Assembly (NCBI GenBank): GCA_028023455.1
Contig: JAQFVV010012402.1
Location: 9,712,292-9,776,291 of the forward strand
Direction of reading: 5' to 3'
Origin: Epiperipatus broadwayi
Taxonomy: Eukaryota; Onychophora; Udeonychophora; Euonychophora; Peripatidae
Length of the DNA: 64,000 nt
The notes beneath the pieces are model-generated. The model was given only the letters and a program-made list of their open reading frames with translations, searched no databases and was not told the origin of the DNA. The first letter of the stretch is position 1, and each line of letters starts with the position of its first letter. The translations under genes and the position numbers were made by a program. This document shows positions 45,647-57,800 of the stretch, in pieces.

Positions 45647-48512
45647 TGTAACACTTCTGTTACATAGCATACAATAACATGGTGTGTGTATATATATAAA
45701 GTTGAATGGAAAAGTAGAAATAAACATAAACAAAAAAAATTAAGATATTTTTCTCATTTCCTCTAATAAAATAATCATAGAAAAAAGATTAAATAATTTT
45801 GAATTTAAAATGGAATTTTATTATAAAGTAAACATTTAAAAAGGTCTAAATAAATATTAATATTGTATTCTGATTTTGAAATTAAAAACAAGCATATTAA
45901 ACTGATAATTGTAAAGATTTATATTATTAATTTTGAAATCTTTTTAATTAATTGAACAAAATTTTTATCTATTAGAAATCTTTTTTTAAGTAAAAACTTG
46001 ATATACTTTCATAAAACTTCAAACTTGTTTTCAAAACTAGGTTTTAATTAAAAGTGATTTGAAAAGGATTAAAATTGTTTTAATCAAGATGAGAAAAAAA
46101 GTTTTTAGTTAGTTTATTTTTGTCATTCCAGCAATCTAGTTATAAAAGGGTGGATAAAAAGAAAAGATTAGTTTTGACTAGTAAATTTTTTTAATAGAGT
46201 TGGCTGGTAGTTTTTTTTTTTTGCCTAGTAATTTTTTTGAGAAGCAGTTGGCAGTAATTATAGCTGACCAGAAATAGCCAGATAGTAGAGCAGTCCAGAT
46301 TGGTATAGAAAACTACCATGAAGATATAAAACTGCGAGGGTAAGTCCAAAAGCTGCTCAAAGTTCATGATGGTGGACATTGAATTCACATGCAAAAAAAG
46401 ATCAACTTCAAGTAGTTCATAGCTACAAATGTGTCCTAGAAGACAGTTTGCTTGCCTGAAGTCAATTCATATCATAGACAGGAGGGAGAATGTCAACATT
46501 TACTTAATTATACCTTCCTGATGATGACAATCATGGACTGGTCCCCATCAAGAGAAACCATCAGTTGCTGAAGTCATTATACTTAATGCTGCTTTATCTA
46601 GATGCAAGGAACCACAGATAAATGCATTGCATCATATTTATATAAAATGAGATGTTTTAAAATAATTCATTTAAAAATATATATATAGAATAATATTATT
46701 TTAAGTTATTTTAAACCTATGTTTTTAAATTTTAAAATGTTATAATTCAGAGCAACCTGCAATAGTTGCTATCTATATAGAAAGAATATTTTAAATTTTA
46801 TTATAAAAAAAAAAAAAACGTAAAAGAGTAAGACAAATAATTTTGCTTGAATTAAAAGAAACTTGTAAGCATATTATTTTTAAAGATATTTATAAATCTG
46901 AATGAATAGTGACTTGTTAGGGGAGAGATTGTTATAGGATAGTAGTTTCTGTTTTTTAAGGGAAAATAAATATTTAAAATCTAAATTTAAAGACGTTATA
47001 ATCAATCAATCAAATCTTTTTAGAGTAACCTGTCAAGACTGATTTTATTTATTTATTTTTTTAAAAAGAAAAGGAAAAAGCCTTTATTATTAAAGCAGTG
47101 AATTTATGTGTATTCAAAATGAAATTATGAAAGATGTTAATAATTTTATTTTTATAAATTCAAATATGATAAAAAAATGAATTTCATTTATAAAGTTATA
47201 ACAATATTAAATAATTATATCACACAGACAATATGTATATATATTTGATGTAAAATAGTACAAGGTATTTATATCATTTAGAAAAAATAACATTTTTTTA
47301 ATGGCAAGTCAAACATGTTCAGAAATTATTTTATCACATGTCTGTGTGCATATATATATATATATATCAATATGTGTCAAGTGAACACATGTAAAATTTA
47401 ATCATTTTTTAAATTTTAGTAAATGTCAATTGAAATGTATTCATTGTATTTTATAAAATGTATGTTTGTGTTCACAGCTATATATGTGCTGTATGTAAAT
47501 CCATTAAGAGGTATTGTAAATCAATGTAATAACTGGAATTTTGTATTAATCATGTAAATCACAATGTGATAGTTTTTCACAGTACATAAATCAAAATCAG
47601 AAAGTTTATATGTATATAGCTTATTCTAGAGACCTTAATTTCATTTTTTGTTATTGTTATTAATAAACTTATATTCAATTATTAAAATTATTCCAGTGAC
47701 TTAATTCTAAATGGTTTTTAGATTATATATATATTGCATCATCTCTTGATCACAGTTGCAATTATAGATCTTATGTTCTCTGAGCTAGACTCAAGCATAA
47801 CAGTCTAATATATGGAAGGGGATGTATATTAGTGCTTATGGGCATCCAGATGTCCTGGTTGGAGATAAGAGTATATTTTTAAAACCCCTGCACTACATTT
47901 TATTTTAATTTAATCTCTATCAGAATTTAAGTTTATAGTTTACCAGTACATTAATGATACTAAGTGGCCAGAGCAATGATGATGATCAGCATGTTTTAAT
48001 ATCCCAGCATTATTGTTTTTATGATTATGTATTCTATGGATGAGTACTTAAGATGGTGCATCCAAATTAATGGTTAAATAATTACCCAAGCTGGCAACAC
48101 CTAAATAGTTGACCTGGTCTACAGTAGACCCATTTCAAATTCAGTCATAAGATTGACTATTGATTTATTGTATTGGTGTATTTTGATTGATCATTCACGA
48201 TGATAAATGGTTATTTCAAGTATTACTCACTTTTACTTATTAATAATGCTGGTGAATTTATAATTATATTTATAGTTGCTCTAAGGAGTTAACTAGGCTG
48301 ATCTCTCAGAGTGATCTCTTCAGGTTGCTCATGCTCTTGAATATATAAAATTATCGATATATTTTTCATGCTTAAACATTATTTTAACATTACTTTTATA
48401 ACTTAAATATTATACTTTTTCATAAAATTTGATATTTATTATTTACTTGAGGGCTGATGATGATTTACCCTCACCTTAGGGATGACCACTCTACTTCCCT
48501 ATCTCATTATAA
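45647..48512. repeat. Unclassified 2.8-kb direct repeat, copy 2
   Basis: Second copy of 42044-44824, offset by about 3603 bp at the left edge. It carries its own indels, for example an expanded TATATA run near 47.35 kb and an inserted segment near 47.66 kb. The shared left edge is exact to the TGTAAC palindrome: sequence to the left differs between copies. Confidence 0.8.
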
Positions 48513-48889
48513 TATATATGTACAATAATAATATATGTACAATGTGTGTAATTCTTGCAATCATTTCATTTATGGGTAAACATAAACTTGCAATGCACAT
48601 TACAAAATCTAAGCATATACCTATATATCAAAACATGCTCAAGATTTTATGCATAAGATGAGAAAAATAATCACAACCATATATTTATTATTCAATTGTT
48701 AAAAATAATGATTTTTTTGCAATATATTAAAGAATCTAAAAGAATGAAAGTTTATTCAATCAGTTATATTAAACACATTAAAGAAAAACATAACTATATA
48801 AAATATCTACACAATTAATACAAATAAATAAAAAATTATAAAAAATATGTAATATTTTGAATACAAATATAATTTTTTTTATGTATATG

Positions 48890-49066
48890 TATTTGGAGTT
48901 TACCACCAACTGATGAGTGTTGATCCAGCATGAAATACATATATTGGAGATCATTAAACTTTTTCACATGTGTATGGTTATGTGAATTGATTGTACGAGA
49001 TAGAATGGATAGCTGAAGCTTGAAAGTCTGTATTCAAATTCCCTATAATTACATCTAAACTCCAAA
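48890..49066 (+). mobile_element. Second hammerhead-bearing repeat family, copy 1
   Basis: A unit of about 175 bp shared with 52590-52770. Common landmarks are the hammerhead, TTTTTCACATG, GGATAGCTGAAG and CTGTATTCAAAT. The last part resembles a tRNA B box (GTTCAAATCC). The edges TTTGGAGTTTA (48892-48902) and TAAACTCCAAA (near 49056-49066) are reverse complements, so the unit could close on itself. It is unrelated in sequence to the 466-bp family. Size and layout suit a small retrozyme. Confidence 0.65.
48897..48960 (+). ncRNA. Type I hammerhead ribozyme, second family, copy 1
   Basis: Stem I has AGTTTA (48897-48902) pairing TAAACT (48955-48960) and CCAA (48906-48909) pairing TTGG (48944-48947) around an internal loop. 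The CTGATGA box is at 48910-48916. Stem II GTGTT/AGCAT closes a GATCC loop with two G-U pairs. GAAA is at 48932-48935. Stem III is a 3-pair TA-rich helix, and cleavage is predicted after ATA at 48943. All invariant core positions are present. Confidence 0.7.
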
Positions 49067-49184
49067 TATATATATATATATTGTAACAATAAATAAATAT
49101 GCCATTACATTAATTTAAAATAAAAATTTTAAATTCGCAAATAAAAATAAGTTCAGAAATAAAAGCTAAAAAAATTAAAGAGTT
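49067..49184. other. (AT)n run and short AT-rich spacer
   Basis: A TATATATATA microsatellite starts at about 49067, directly after the ribozyme repeat. It is followed by plain AT-rich sequence. Confidence 0.5.
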
Positions 49185-50325
49185 GTGCCAGAGGGGTTTA
49201 AGTGGTTTTATCAGTGTCATTCAAGTTTGAGGAGTTTAGAAAGGACAAAGATGGTTGTTTTGTTTGGTTTGTGTTAGAAAAGGTTTGATTCTATAAACAT
49301 TTTCAGTGATTAAAGCATTGGATCATCAAGTATGTCCAGGTATTGTATTTTAAAGAATATTTATAAAAAGCAACAGCAACAATAGATTACAAATGATACG
49401 GGAAATCAACATGAAAGGGTAAGACAAGGTGACCATATCTCCAAACTTTTATAGCAGTGCGCAAGAAGTTTTGTGGATTAAAATGGGAAACTAAAGGAGT
49501 GAAAGTAAATGGAGATTATTTAAGTCATTTAGTTTCGCAGATGATGTAGTTGTTTTTGCAAATAATGCTTCCGAGCTGCAGGAAATGTTGCAGGAGTTAT
49601 CAGATGAAAGTAGGAAAGTAGGACTAAAGATAAATGTTAAAAAGACTAAAGTAATGTTTAATCGATTTGCTCAAAATATGAAAATAAGATTGATTATGAT
49701 GAATTAGAAGAAGTTAAGAGTTACAATACCTTGGTCAGATTATTAATACAGATGGAAACATAATAGAGGAAATTAATCATAGAATTAAACTTGGTTGGAG
49801 TGCTTTTGGTAGAAATAACTTGATATTAAAAGGAAATATGCCTATGTGTTTGAAAAGAAAGGTTTTTAACAAATGTGTTTTACCAGTTCTTACTTATGGA
49901 TCTGAGACTTGGACACTTAATAGAAGATCAATACAGAGACTTCAGACCACTCAAAGAAGTATGGAGAGATGTATGTTGGGAGTAACAAGAAGAGATCGAA
50001 AACGCAATGTATGGGTAAGAGAACAAACAGGTGTTACTGACCTCATTGAAAAAATTAAAAGATTGAAGTGGAGTTGGGCTGGACATATTGCTAGAAGAGA
50101 TGATAATAGATGGACAATTGAAATTTTAAACTGGATTCCAAGAGATTGTAAAAGACCCAGAAGGAGACCACATGTAAGATGGATGGATGAAATAAGAAAA
50201 TGTGTAGGGGTGATGTGGAGAAGAGAAGCTAATGATCGGAGAAGATGGATTAAACTTGGAGAGACCTTCATCCTGCAGTGGATTGATAATGGTTGATAAT
50301 GATGATGATGATATATTCGCACATA
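49185..50325 (+). mobile_element. RTE-type LINE, 5'-truncated copy
   Basis: The best-preserved 3' part of the RTE family. 49400-49800 gives broken RT core (VRQGDHISP, FADDVVVFANNASELQEML with a frame change). 49820-50296 is open for 158 codons and reads CVLPVLTYGSETWTLN, then RSMERCMLGVTRRDR, KRLKWSWAGHIARRDDNRWT and RPRRRPHVRWMDEI. These are the hallmarks of the RTE C-terminus seen in insect RTE endonuclease-reverse transcriptases. The element ends in a GATGATGAT tail, typical for RTE 3' ends. The catalytic FADD lies in a disrupted frame, so it is inactive. Confidence 0.85.
49820..50296 (+). pseudogene. RTE reverse transcriptase C-terminal open frame
   Basis: 158 codons encode the thumb and C-terminal region after the RT palm. 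Motifs in order are VFNKCVLPVLTYGSETW at residues 16-32, QRSMERCMLGVTRRDR at 45-60, LKWSWAGHIARRDDNRW at 82-98 and RRRPHVRWMDEIRK at 114-127. The initial Met is only internal to the longer original polyprotein. On the opposite strand the frame is open by chance. Confidence 0.8.
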
Positions 50326-52138
50326 TGCAAAACTTTAAAAATTATTATTTTTTTTTTAATAAATAAATAAAAGTGTTTGAACGTATTTTTTTTTTTATAA
50401 AAAAAGTACAAGATGTAAAGATGAAATATTTTTGTAAAAAGATTTATATATTTTGTAAATGGAAATGATTGTTTATGAATTATCAAAAAGCAAACTAGCC
50501 CTTGGGGCTCTTATATAATTAAAAGGTCAGAGGAAAGATATTGATAAGAGAATGAAAAGAATTAACTTGTCTAATATAGAAGCAGCAATAAAGGCCCGGA
50601 CCATAATGAAAAAATGAAACAATGTCTATTGTTCGTTGAATCCAGAGGATCATTATAAAAGGAAAACGATTCAAATTAAAACAGTTCCAGACAGTTGCAG
50701 CTTGATTGTTTTTGAGAGGTGTGATAAGATGCACATATCAGCCTCTCTTTATTTAAAAATGAAATGACTGAAATACCAGGAATGAACCAGCTAAGGCCTC
50801 CTCCAGAACAACAGACCGGACTTTCCTACCATAAGATGTAAACGGAAAATTTTTTACTAAAAGTAATTAAGAACTTTAAAGATTTGATCAGCTAATCTAA
50901 ATTTTAAAAAGGAACTTTTATCTGACTTATGCTTCAAATTAATTATAAATGTTTAATTTTTACATATTTGTTTGCTAGAAAAAAATCATTTCCATTTTAT
51001 TATTTTTTATTTGTATTAATATTTATTGTTTAAATTTTAAATGCATTAAATTTAAGTTGGGCATAGACACTTGCATAGATTCGTTCACGTTTAATTACAT
51101 TTTTGTTTTCATATATGATTAAAATATATAGACATTCGGTAAATAATGATATCTTACGTTGAATATCTAAAATGTATTTATTCGGATGTCTTGTTAGTTA
51201 TTGGTGTCAATGCGGCATCTTATGATGAATGCCATTGGGTTTCTAGTGAATTCCCTCTGCAATTACATCAATAACATTATATTTTGATCATGTATGTTTA
51301 TGTTGAAATGTTTTTGAACGTGTAATCTGTGTAGTTGATCTATGCTCAACATTAAACAACAAACTTTTATAAGATCCATCTGTGCGAATTTATATAAATG
51401 TTAAATTTAAGTTGGGCATGAATGGCTATATAGATTTGTAAAGTTATATTAATTAATTAGGGGAGGGTAATCTTAGGTTATTTGTTTCGTAGTTAGATTA
51501 GATCAATGGATTGGATATATTGGTGTAATTAGTAGATGTAGTATGAGGTTCACTATGGGCAGGATCTCCATTATATGCCGCACACCTCTTTTTGCCTATG
51601 GAAGGGAATAGTAAGACGGAGAAACACAGTCCCTTCATATGGAGTTTTTTTTTTTATTGTTCTTCTTGCCATACAGATGTAACATTCCTGCATTGGACAA
51701 GAGTCAATGTTTTCTCTAACCATGCTGTTCAGATGTACATTCCTGACGGTGTGGTATATATATTTGTGCTGTCGTATTTCATGCTACATTGAATACATCA
51801 ATGTATCAGATGGATTGACGCCGGTTTGACTGTGAACTTTTGACCTAGGGTTAAATAAGGGATAGAATATTTTCTTTTCAAATACAATCTATGTAGTCTA
51901 TTCATATTCGGCAATATTAATAAAAAAAAATATTAAATTCATTTGTACGGACAATCTTAAAATTTTAAAATAATAATTTAAATTAAGTGTTAATATTAAA
52001 ATCTAAAATAATAAATATTATTCCTCAAATTTAAATGATTATATATGTGTGTAAATAAAGATTATTTGTGTGTTAATTACTGGCAGTGGCTATTTTATTC
52101 TTTTTTTAAAGATATTCTTAGATAAGAATTTATTATAA
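50326..52138. other. Unclassified stretch with a less AT-rich part
   Basis: 50519-50720 has an open + reading (KRINLSNIEAAIKARTIM) of unknown kind. 51040-51850 is noticeably less AT-rich and contains AAATTTAAGTTGGGCAT twice (about 51048 and 51403). It may be an old LTR or DNA element, but I cannot classify it. Confidence 0.35.
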
Positions 52139-52300
52139 AATATAAATCTCTGCCGTTCCACTGAGCTAGTGACAATGGGCTAACGGTTGGAATCCAAATA
52201 TATATATTAAAATAAAAAAAACTTTTTTTTTTTAAACTTACGTGTCTGCCTACTATATAAATTTTGTAGGTTCAAATGCCTAGTGGCGCCCTGTAGTCAT
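52139..52300. repeat. tRNA-like SINE fragments
   Basis: On the - strand TAGCTCAGTGG (near 52160-52170) is a perfect tRNA A box. On the + strand GGTTGGAATCC (near 52184) and GGTTCAAATGCC (near 52269) resemble B boxes. No single tRNA fold can be built, so this looks like one or two broken tRNA-derived SINEs. Confidence 0.4.
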
Positions 52301-52484
52301 TATAATATATAAAATTATACTTATTCAAAATATTACAGATTCAGTCTGTATCCTACCCATCCCTCTTCTGGATACTTAAATGGATAAGGTCTTATACATG
52401 AGGCGTCAGAGTAACTCAAAGTCAACATGGGCATGATAATAATATTAGCATCAACATGGGATTTGAGCATCCCATAATCAGATT

Positions 52485-52770
52485 TTCAATAGCATGGATA
52501 GCTGAAGACTTGGAGAGTGAAGCATATCCATTAAAGTTTGAAGATTTGCTATATTAATATAAACCAAGCATTGGTTATATATAGGTATGTGTGGGAGATG
52601 ATCTAGACCAATTGATGAGTGCTGGTTCAGCATGAAATACGTATCTTGGAGATCATTTATCTTTTTCACATGCGTACAGTTATGTGTAATGGTTGTATGA
52701 GATAAGAGTGGATAGCTGAAGGGAGATTAAAAATCTGTATTCAAATCCCCTATAAATAAATATATGATAA
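52485..52770 (+). mobile_element. Second hammerhead-bearing repeat family, copy 2
   Basis: The unit at 52590-52770 matches 48890-49066 through hammerhead, GGATAGCTGAAG and CTGTATTCAAATCCCC. A further GGATAGCTGAAG near 52496 suggests the tail of a preceding unit, i.e. a partial dimer. The sequence continues CCTATAAATAAATATATG without a clear boundary. Confidence 0.6.
52598..52656 (+). ncRNA. Hammerhead ribozyme, second family, copy 2 (core mutation)
   Basis: Stem I has ATGATCT/AGATCAT and CCAA/TTGG. Stem II GTGCT/AGCAT closes a GGTTC loop and is stronger than in copy 1. GAAA is followed by the self-complementary TACGTA and cleavage triplet ATC. The core box reads TTGATGA: C3 is lost, so activity should be low. 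Helix-preserving differences between the copies support a selected fold. Confidence 0.65.
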
Positions 52771-54370
52771 ATATCTCCTAGACAATAATTTTATATAAAC
52801 AAATAAGTAATCTGTTCCAAGTCTTTTTATGTAAATTAAATTTCACATAAAATAAGTATTCTTTTCAGGTGCATATTTTCCATTGGACATGGCAAAGAAT
52901 TTGAAAATACTTAAAAAATGAAAATAAGCATTATAATGTAATGCAAGATGAATAAAACACACAAAAAATTAAGACTGAGTTGATTTGAAGATCACATTTT
53001 TCAATTTTTTTCAGTTTATATATGTCTGAAATTGTTTACATAACTCCAGGTTTATATAAGTGAAGGTTGCCAATATATAACTGTGTATAAATTCTATCAG
53101 AATATATGGATAACAAATACATTTTACCACAGCTTAAATTCTTTTAATTTACATATGTATATATATATATAATTTTAAAGTCCATGGTATGTATTTACCT
53201 ATAGAGGAAATATATATAGAAGTAAGAGTTACATGGGATGTATGTATTATTTTAAATATTTAAAATAGTAAATTTATATTAATAATATTATATACAAAAC
53301 TATGACTTTATATATCATTCAAGTTTCAATAATATAAGTTTATTTTCCCTTGATAAATTGCCTTTACAAATATATCTCTCTATATAGTCATCACATCAAG
53401 CAAACTCACACATTCTGTGTATTAATATTTAAAACCAAATTAAATATCTTTATTGTCATCACACTATATATACTTAAAATAACAAAAGTCATTTCTAAAT
53501 GTTTCTACATTTGTGCTGGTAAGATAATCCCTAAATAGAGATAGATGCCTTGTGAAATTTCTCATTTTAAAGTGACTCATTATTAATTGTAATGCCTCAT
53601 TCCAAAATGATTCATTATTAATTGTAAGATCTCTTATAATAAGTATAAAGTTCCAATCTGATAAATCTGTTATCATCAATACTTTATTTATTCATATATA
53701 ATTGCAAATAAATGATTAAGAATCCAAATTGTTAAATATATAATTAAATGATAGAAATGTGGTTGCATAAACACAATCCCATTGAAACAGTTAGTATAGA
53801 GAAATTATGATGGCATAAGAAACTCATGATGAATCAAAGCAAAAAGAAAAGATTATTAATATTGGAACAGTGTATATAACTTTTGATAAGTCAACATCAT
53901 ATTCTACAAAACAATAGGTGATATTAGTTTTGGTTAGTAATGCTTATTGATTATTTGTAGACAATTTTCACATATGAAAATAATTCATCTACCTACAATC
54001 CTGTTGGTAGCTTAAATTCGGCAACCAACTTGTTGCATATTATATATATAAAATTTATATCAGAGTTCAGAAAATACTTACTATAGACTGAAGCTTTTTA
54101 TTATACAGAATAATACATTAATATATATACACAATAAGGATGATAATAAAATGTTTAATTGCTAGCCAGTAGAATTGTTACAAAGTTTGAAATTTGTTAT
54201 CATTAAATAAATAGCATCATATGTTATGTTATGTAAACAGAAAAAATAATTGTAAAACAATCACTGTAAATTTGACAACAATATGATGTAATTTTGTCAC
54301 AAATTTATTCTTACACTTCCAATAATAATTCTCTTCATTCTACATTAAAGCCTTCTACTGTAAAGTTGAA
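52771..54370. other. AT-rich stretch, no feature
   Basis: A 35-bp direct duplication around TTCATTATTAATTGTAA lies near 53.57-53.63 kb. No gene is recognised. Confidence 0.45.
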
Positions 54371-54875
54371 TAATCAATGATTGCCATTAGTTTCTAGCTT
54401 TTATCTTCATCAATGAAAAGAAAGATTCAAAAGTAAAACTAATGCTTTCATGCATCTAAAAGCCAATTTTATACTCCATTATGCTATTCAAATTAATATC
54501 CAGAAATTAAAAAAAATAAAATATTAAAGAGTTTTTTACATAGTTGAATATTTAATATAGAGTGAAGAGAATTGTTCTTGAAATACAAAAATGTACGAGA
54601 AAGACATGTCATATTATTATACAGAAACTAACATAATATTAGATTTACATAACTATGCAACTTAGTTTGGATTCAAATCTTTGGGGTTTTAATTTTTATT
54701 TTACGTTATTAACTTGAGTAGTATAAAGGCATAAAACATGGTTTCTATGTGAAAAAAGTGCATTAGTTCCAACTTTGGATTATAATCTTCATTAACAAAA
54801 AAAAAAAAAAAAAGCCAGAAACTAGTCTGAAGATGATGATATTATATCATCTGATGTCCATCGATTAGATCTAGA
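54371..54875. mobile_element. Strongly decayed retrozyme copy (inverted arms)
   Basis: Near 54390-54430, AGTTTCTAGC followed by CTTCATCAATGA resembles the antisense ribozyme region of the 466-bp family. Near 54814-54832 GCCAGAAACTAGTCTGAAGA matches the sense GAAA/cleavage region, and ATGTCCATCGATTA after it matches the downstream ATCCATTGATT. Much is deleted between. The CTGATGA box of the sense arm is replaced by a poly-A run. Confidence 0.5.
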
Positions 54876-57800
54876 ATAGAGCAAGAAAGATCTTTAAATC
54901 TAATATACTGTGTTTAAATATAAAATAATACTTACTTTGTTGTACTCATGATCTCTTTATTAATAAATTATCTAAAATAAGAACAATTAATATTATTAAT
55001 AAATATATAAAATATCTATATTGATTAATGTAGACAAGTTTGGTATCGCATAAAACTAATGACAAGATACAATTATCAAGAAAACTATCCAAATCATCAT
55101 CAATAGCAGTTTACCATTGTGTACTATATTTTAATTAGAATATAAATATTAATAGTGAGCTAATTAAAACTACATTAAATATTAAAGCACTATTACAATA
55201 TTTGAGATATTGTCTAGCTCAAACAACTTACAGAATATATTTAAAAATTGTAGTAATATCCAGAATTAATTTTAAAAATCAAATCCCTCTCTTATACATA
55301 TCTTTACTTCTGCACTGAATTTTATTTTTTCAGATCTAATATTATTTCATTTTACTATATCTGTGAAGACATTACAGTTTTCAAGATAAAACCTTACAAA
55401 GCATACAATAAATGAATTTTGTTAAAAAAATTTAAAAATGCACATTTAAAAAAATAGTAAATAAAACAAATTTGTATCCTTTGCTTTAAATGCTTTTTAG
55501 CAAAAAAAAATTTATTGCTAAAAAGTTCAAATTTAGAGGTGCAAATTTGTAATTTATATAAAATATTACAGCAAAATAAAGGAAGTGTAGATGTACTGAC
55601 ATTTGTAAATAAAACAAAAGCAGTTATTAAATAAAATGCTTATTTTGTCTATTATGCTCATAAAGTTAAGATTTTAAGTCAATGCTAGATGAAACTTGAG
55701 ATATTTTTCAATTCTAAGTAGGTTTAGGATCTTTATGTTTGGTAATTACACCATAGACAATGCAATTACTATTATTAACTATTCCAGTTCAATCTCATTT
55801 AATTAGAAGAATGTTGATGTGCTGAGTGTAAAATTAAAAAATACTATTCAAAGTGGAAAGACAGCACTGAGACCATAATTTTTCTTTAAAAAAATATACC
55901 AATAAATAAATTAAAAATTATTCAATTGATCAGAGTGGCATTCAGATATAGCTATGATAATCTCAAATAGAACTGTAACATATTTAACAATATAAATAAA
56001 TGCATTGATAAGCTGCCATTCCTTAGATAATAAAGTAAAAACCAGTGCATATAATGAAAATAATTGGAATTTGTGGCTTCTGATAAACCTGTAGCAATTG
56101 CATGTGATAATTTACTCCAATAAATTACTGGCTAAAAATTCATTTATATTATCAAACTTGTGATAGTATTACTAATAATTTATATTTTATTTATATGCCT
56201 ATTTTAAATAGCAAGCAGCAGATATCAAAACTACAAACATTTCAAATAGGAGGTGGATAATAAAACTATATTGATAAAAAAGATTAAATAGTTAGTATAT
56301 TATACTTTTAAAATTTAATCTTTAATCTATCATTAGAAATTTTTTTTATTGAGAACACTAACATTCATCAATAAATTAATAAGGGAGCATATTAAGTAAA
56401 AATTAACATCTATTTGATATCTTAGAATCCATTTCCATTATAAATTGAAATATGGGCAAATGTTTTTTCTTCTCTCATCTTTATAAAATAAAATGAAAAT
56501 AATTGAAAATCACTTTAAAGAAGTAGACATTATGAAGGTGACATAATTAAAAAGCTGTACAAAGCCATTTCTCAAGACACCATGCTTCAATCATAACAAT
56601 GCCAAAATTTAATTTATTTATTATTACTAGTAGCAGATACTAATTCAATAGGGGATTTAAATATGTTCAACATAAAAGGCAGAGATTGAGAACTTCCTGT
56701 GTCCTAACATCTAAATATTTGTTTGTATAGGCTCTTCTATTTATTTCTATCAAACACTTGTATCGATCAAAAGTGTGTACTAAGTAAGCCAATTTTCTTT
56801 TTAAATAGGAACTTCAAGAAGCAAATTATGATACCTACATAAAAGACTTTAGCAGCAAAATTAAATATGAAAACTAACTTTATTTCCATTATAAAGAAAG
56901 TAATTTTTATTTAGATAATTATTACCAAATTAAAAGACTCAAAGCTAATCACCAAATTATTTATTCTCATCCCTAGGATCTTTTACACATAACCAAACAA
57001 ATAAACTCTTATTAGAAATTTTTCAAAAATAATAGTAGTCCTTTGTGAAAAAAACGTTCACACACATGCAATTTGTCTAATAATTTAAAAAATATATATC
57101 TTGCTTGTTTTCTACATTGTAATTTTTTTTAAATATGAACTAATTAACCTTCCTATTATAGTTCATTGCAGGAAGCTAAATATGTTAATAACTGAGTTAT
57201 TACAAGTAGAAATCTACAGTTAAATTACATTAACACTGTTTAACATAATACATCACTTGATTTTTAAAAAATCCAATAAATTGCAACATTACACAAACTA
57301 TTTTCTTCAAAATTTCCTATCTCTTTATCCTGTCTTCAAATTCCTTAATCTGTTCCATGATTAACACCATTGAGTGGCTATCATCCATCTAATCACTTTT
57401 AAGTTATAACTCTTAGTTTTTAAACTATTTTTTAAGTTATAATTATTCATTTTTTTGTTATTTTAATATCTTCCAAGTCACCATGTTTCTATCAATCACG
57501 AATAATTTTCTCATCATTATAGCTGTAATAGATACTAATTCAGTAGATAATTTAAATATACTTACCATGATATGCAATGAGACAGGAAATTTCCTGCTCT
57601 TTAACATACGAATATTTGTTAACATAAGTTCTTTTATTTCTTTTTTATCAATTAAAATATATAAATATTTCTTTCACTGCTCATTCTTTTTAAACTTTAT
57701 TTTAATATATATTTAACTTAATATCATTATATATTTCTTAATTTCCTATTGTTATAGCTGTAATATTTTATCTTTTTTTTTTTTAATCATCTACATAGAA

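Noticed and set aside
42044-48512. The two 2.8-kb repeats as LTRs of one retroelement
   Set aside because: The 0.8-kb interior has no gag or pol coding, and 2.8 kb would be a very long LTR. The TG start is only weak support.
49951-50322. 123-codon - strand frame
   Set aside because: It is the antisense shadow of the RTE reverse transcriptase frame at 49820-50296.
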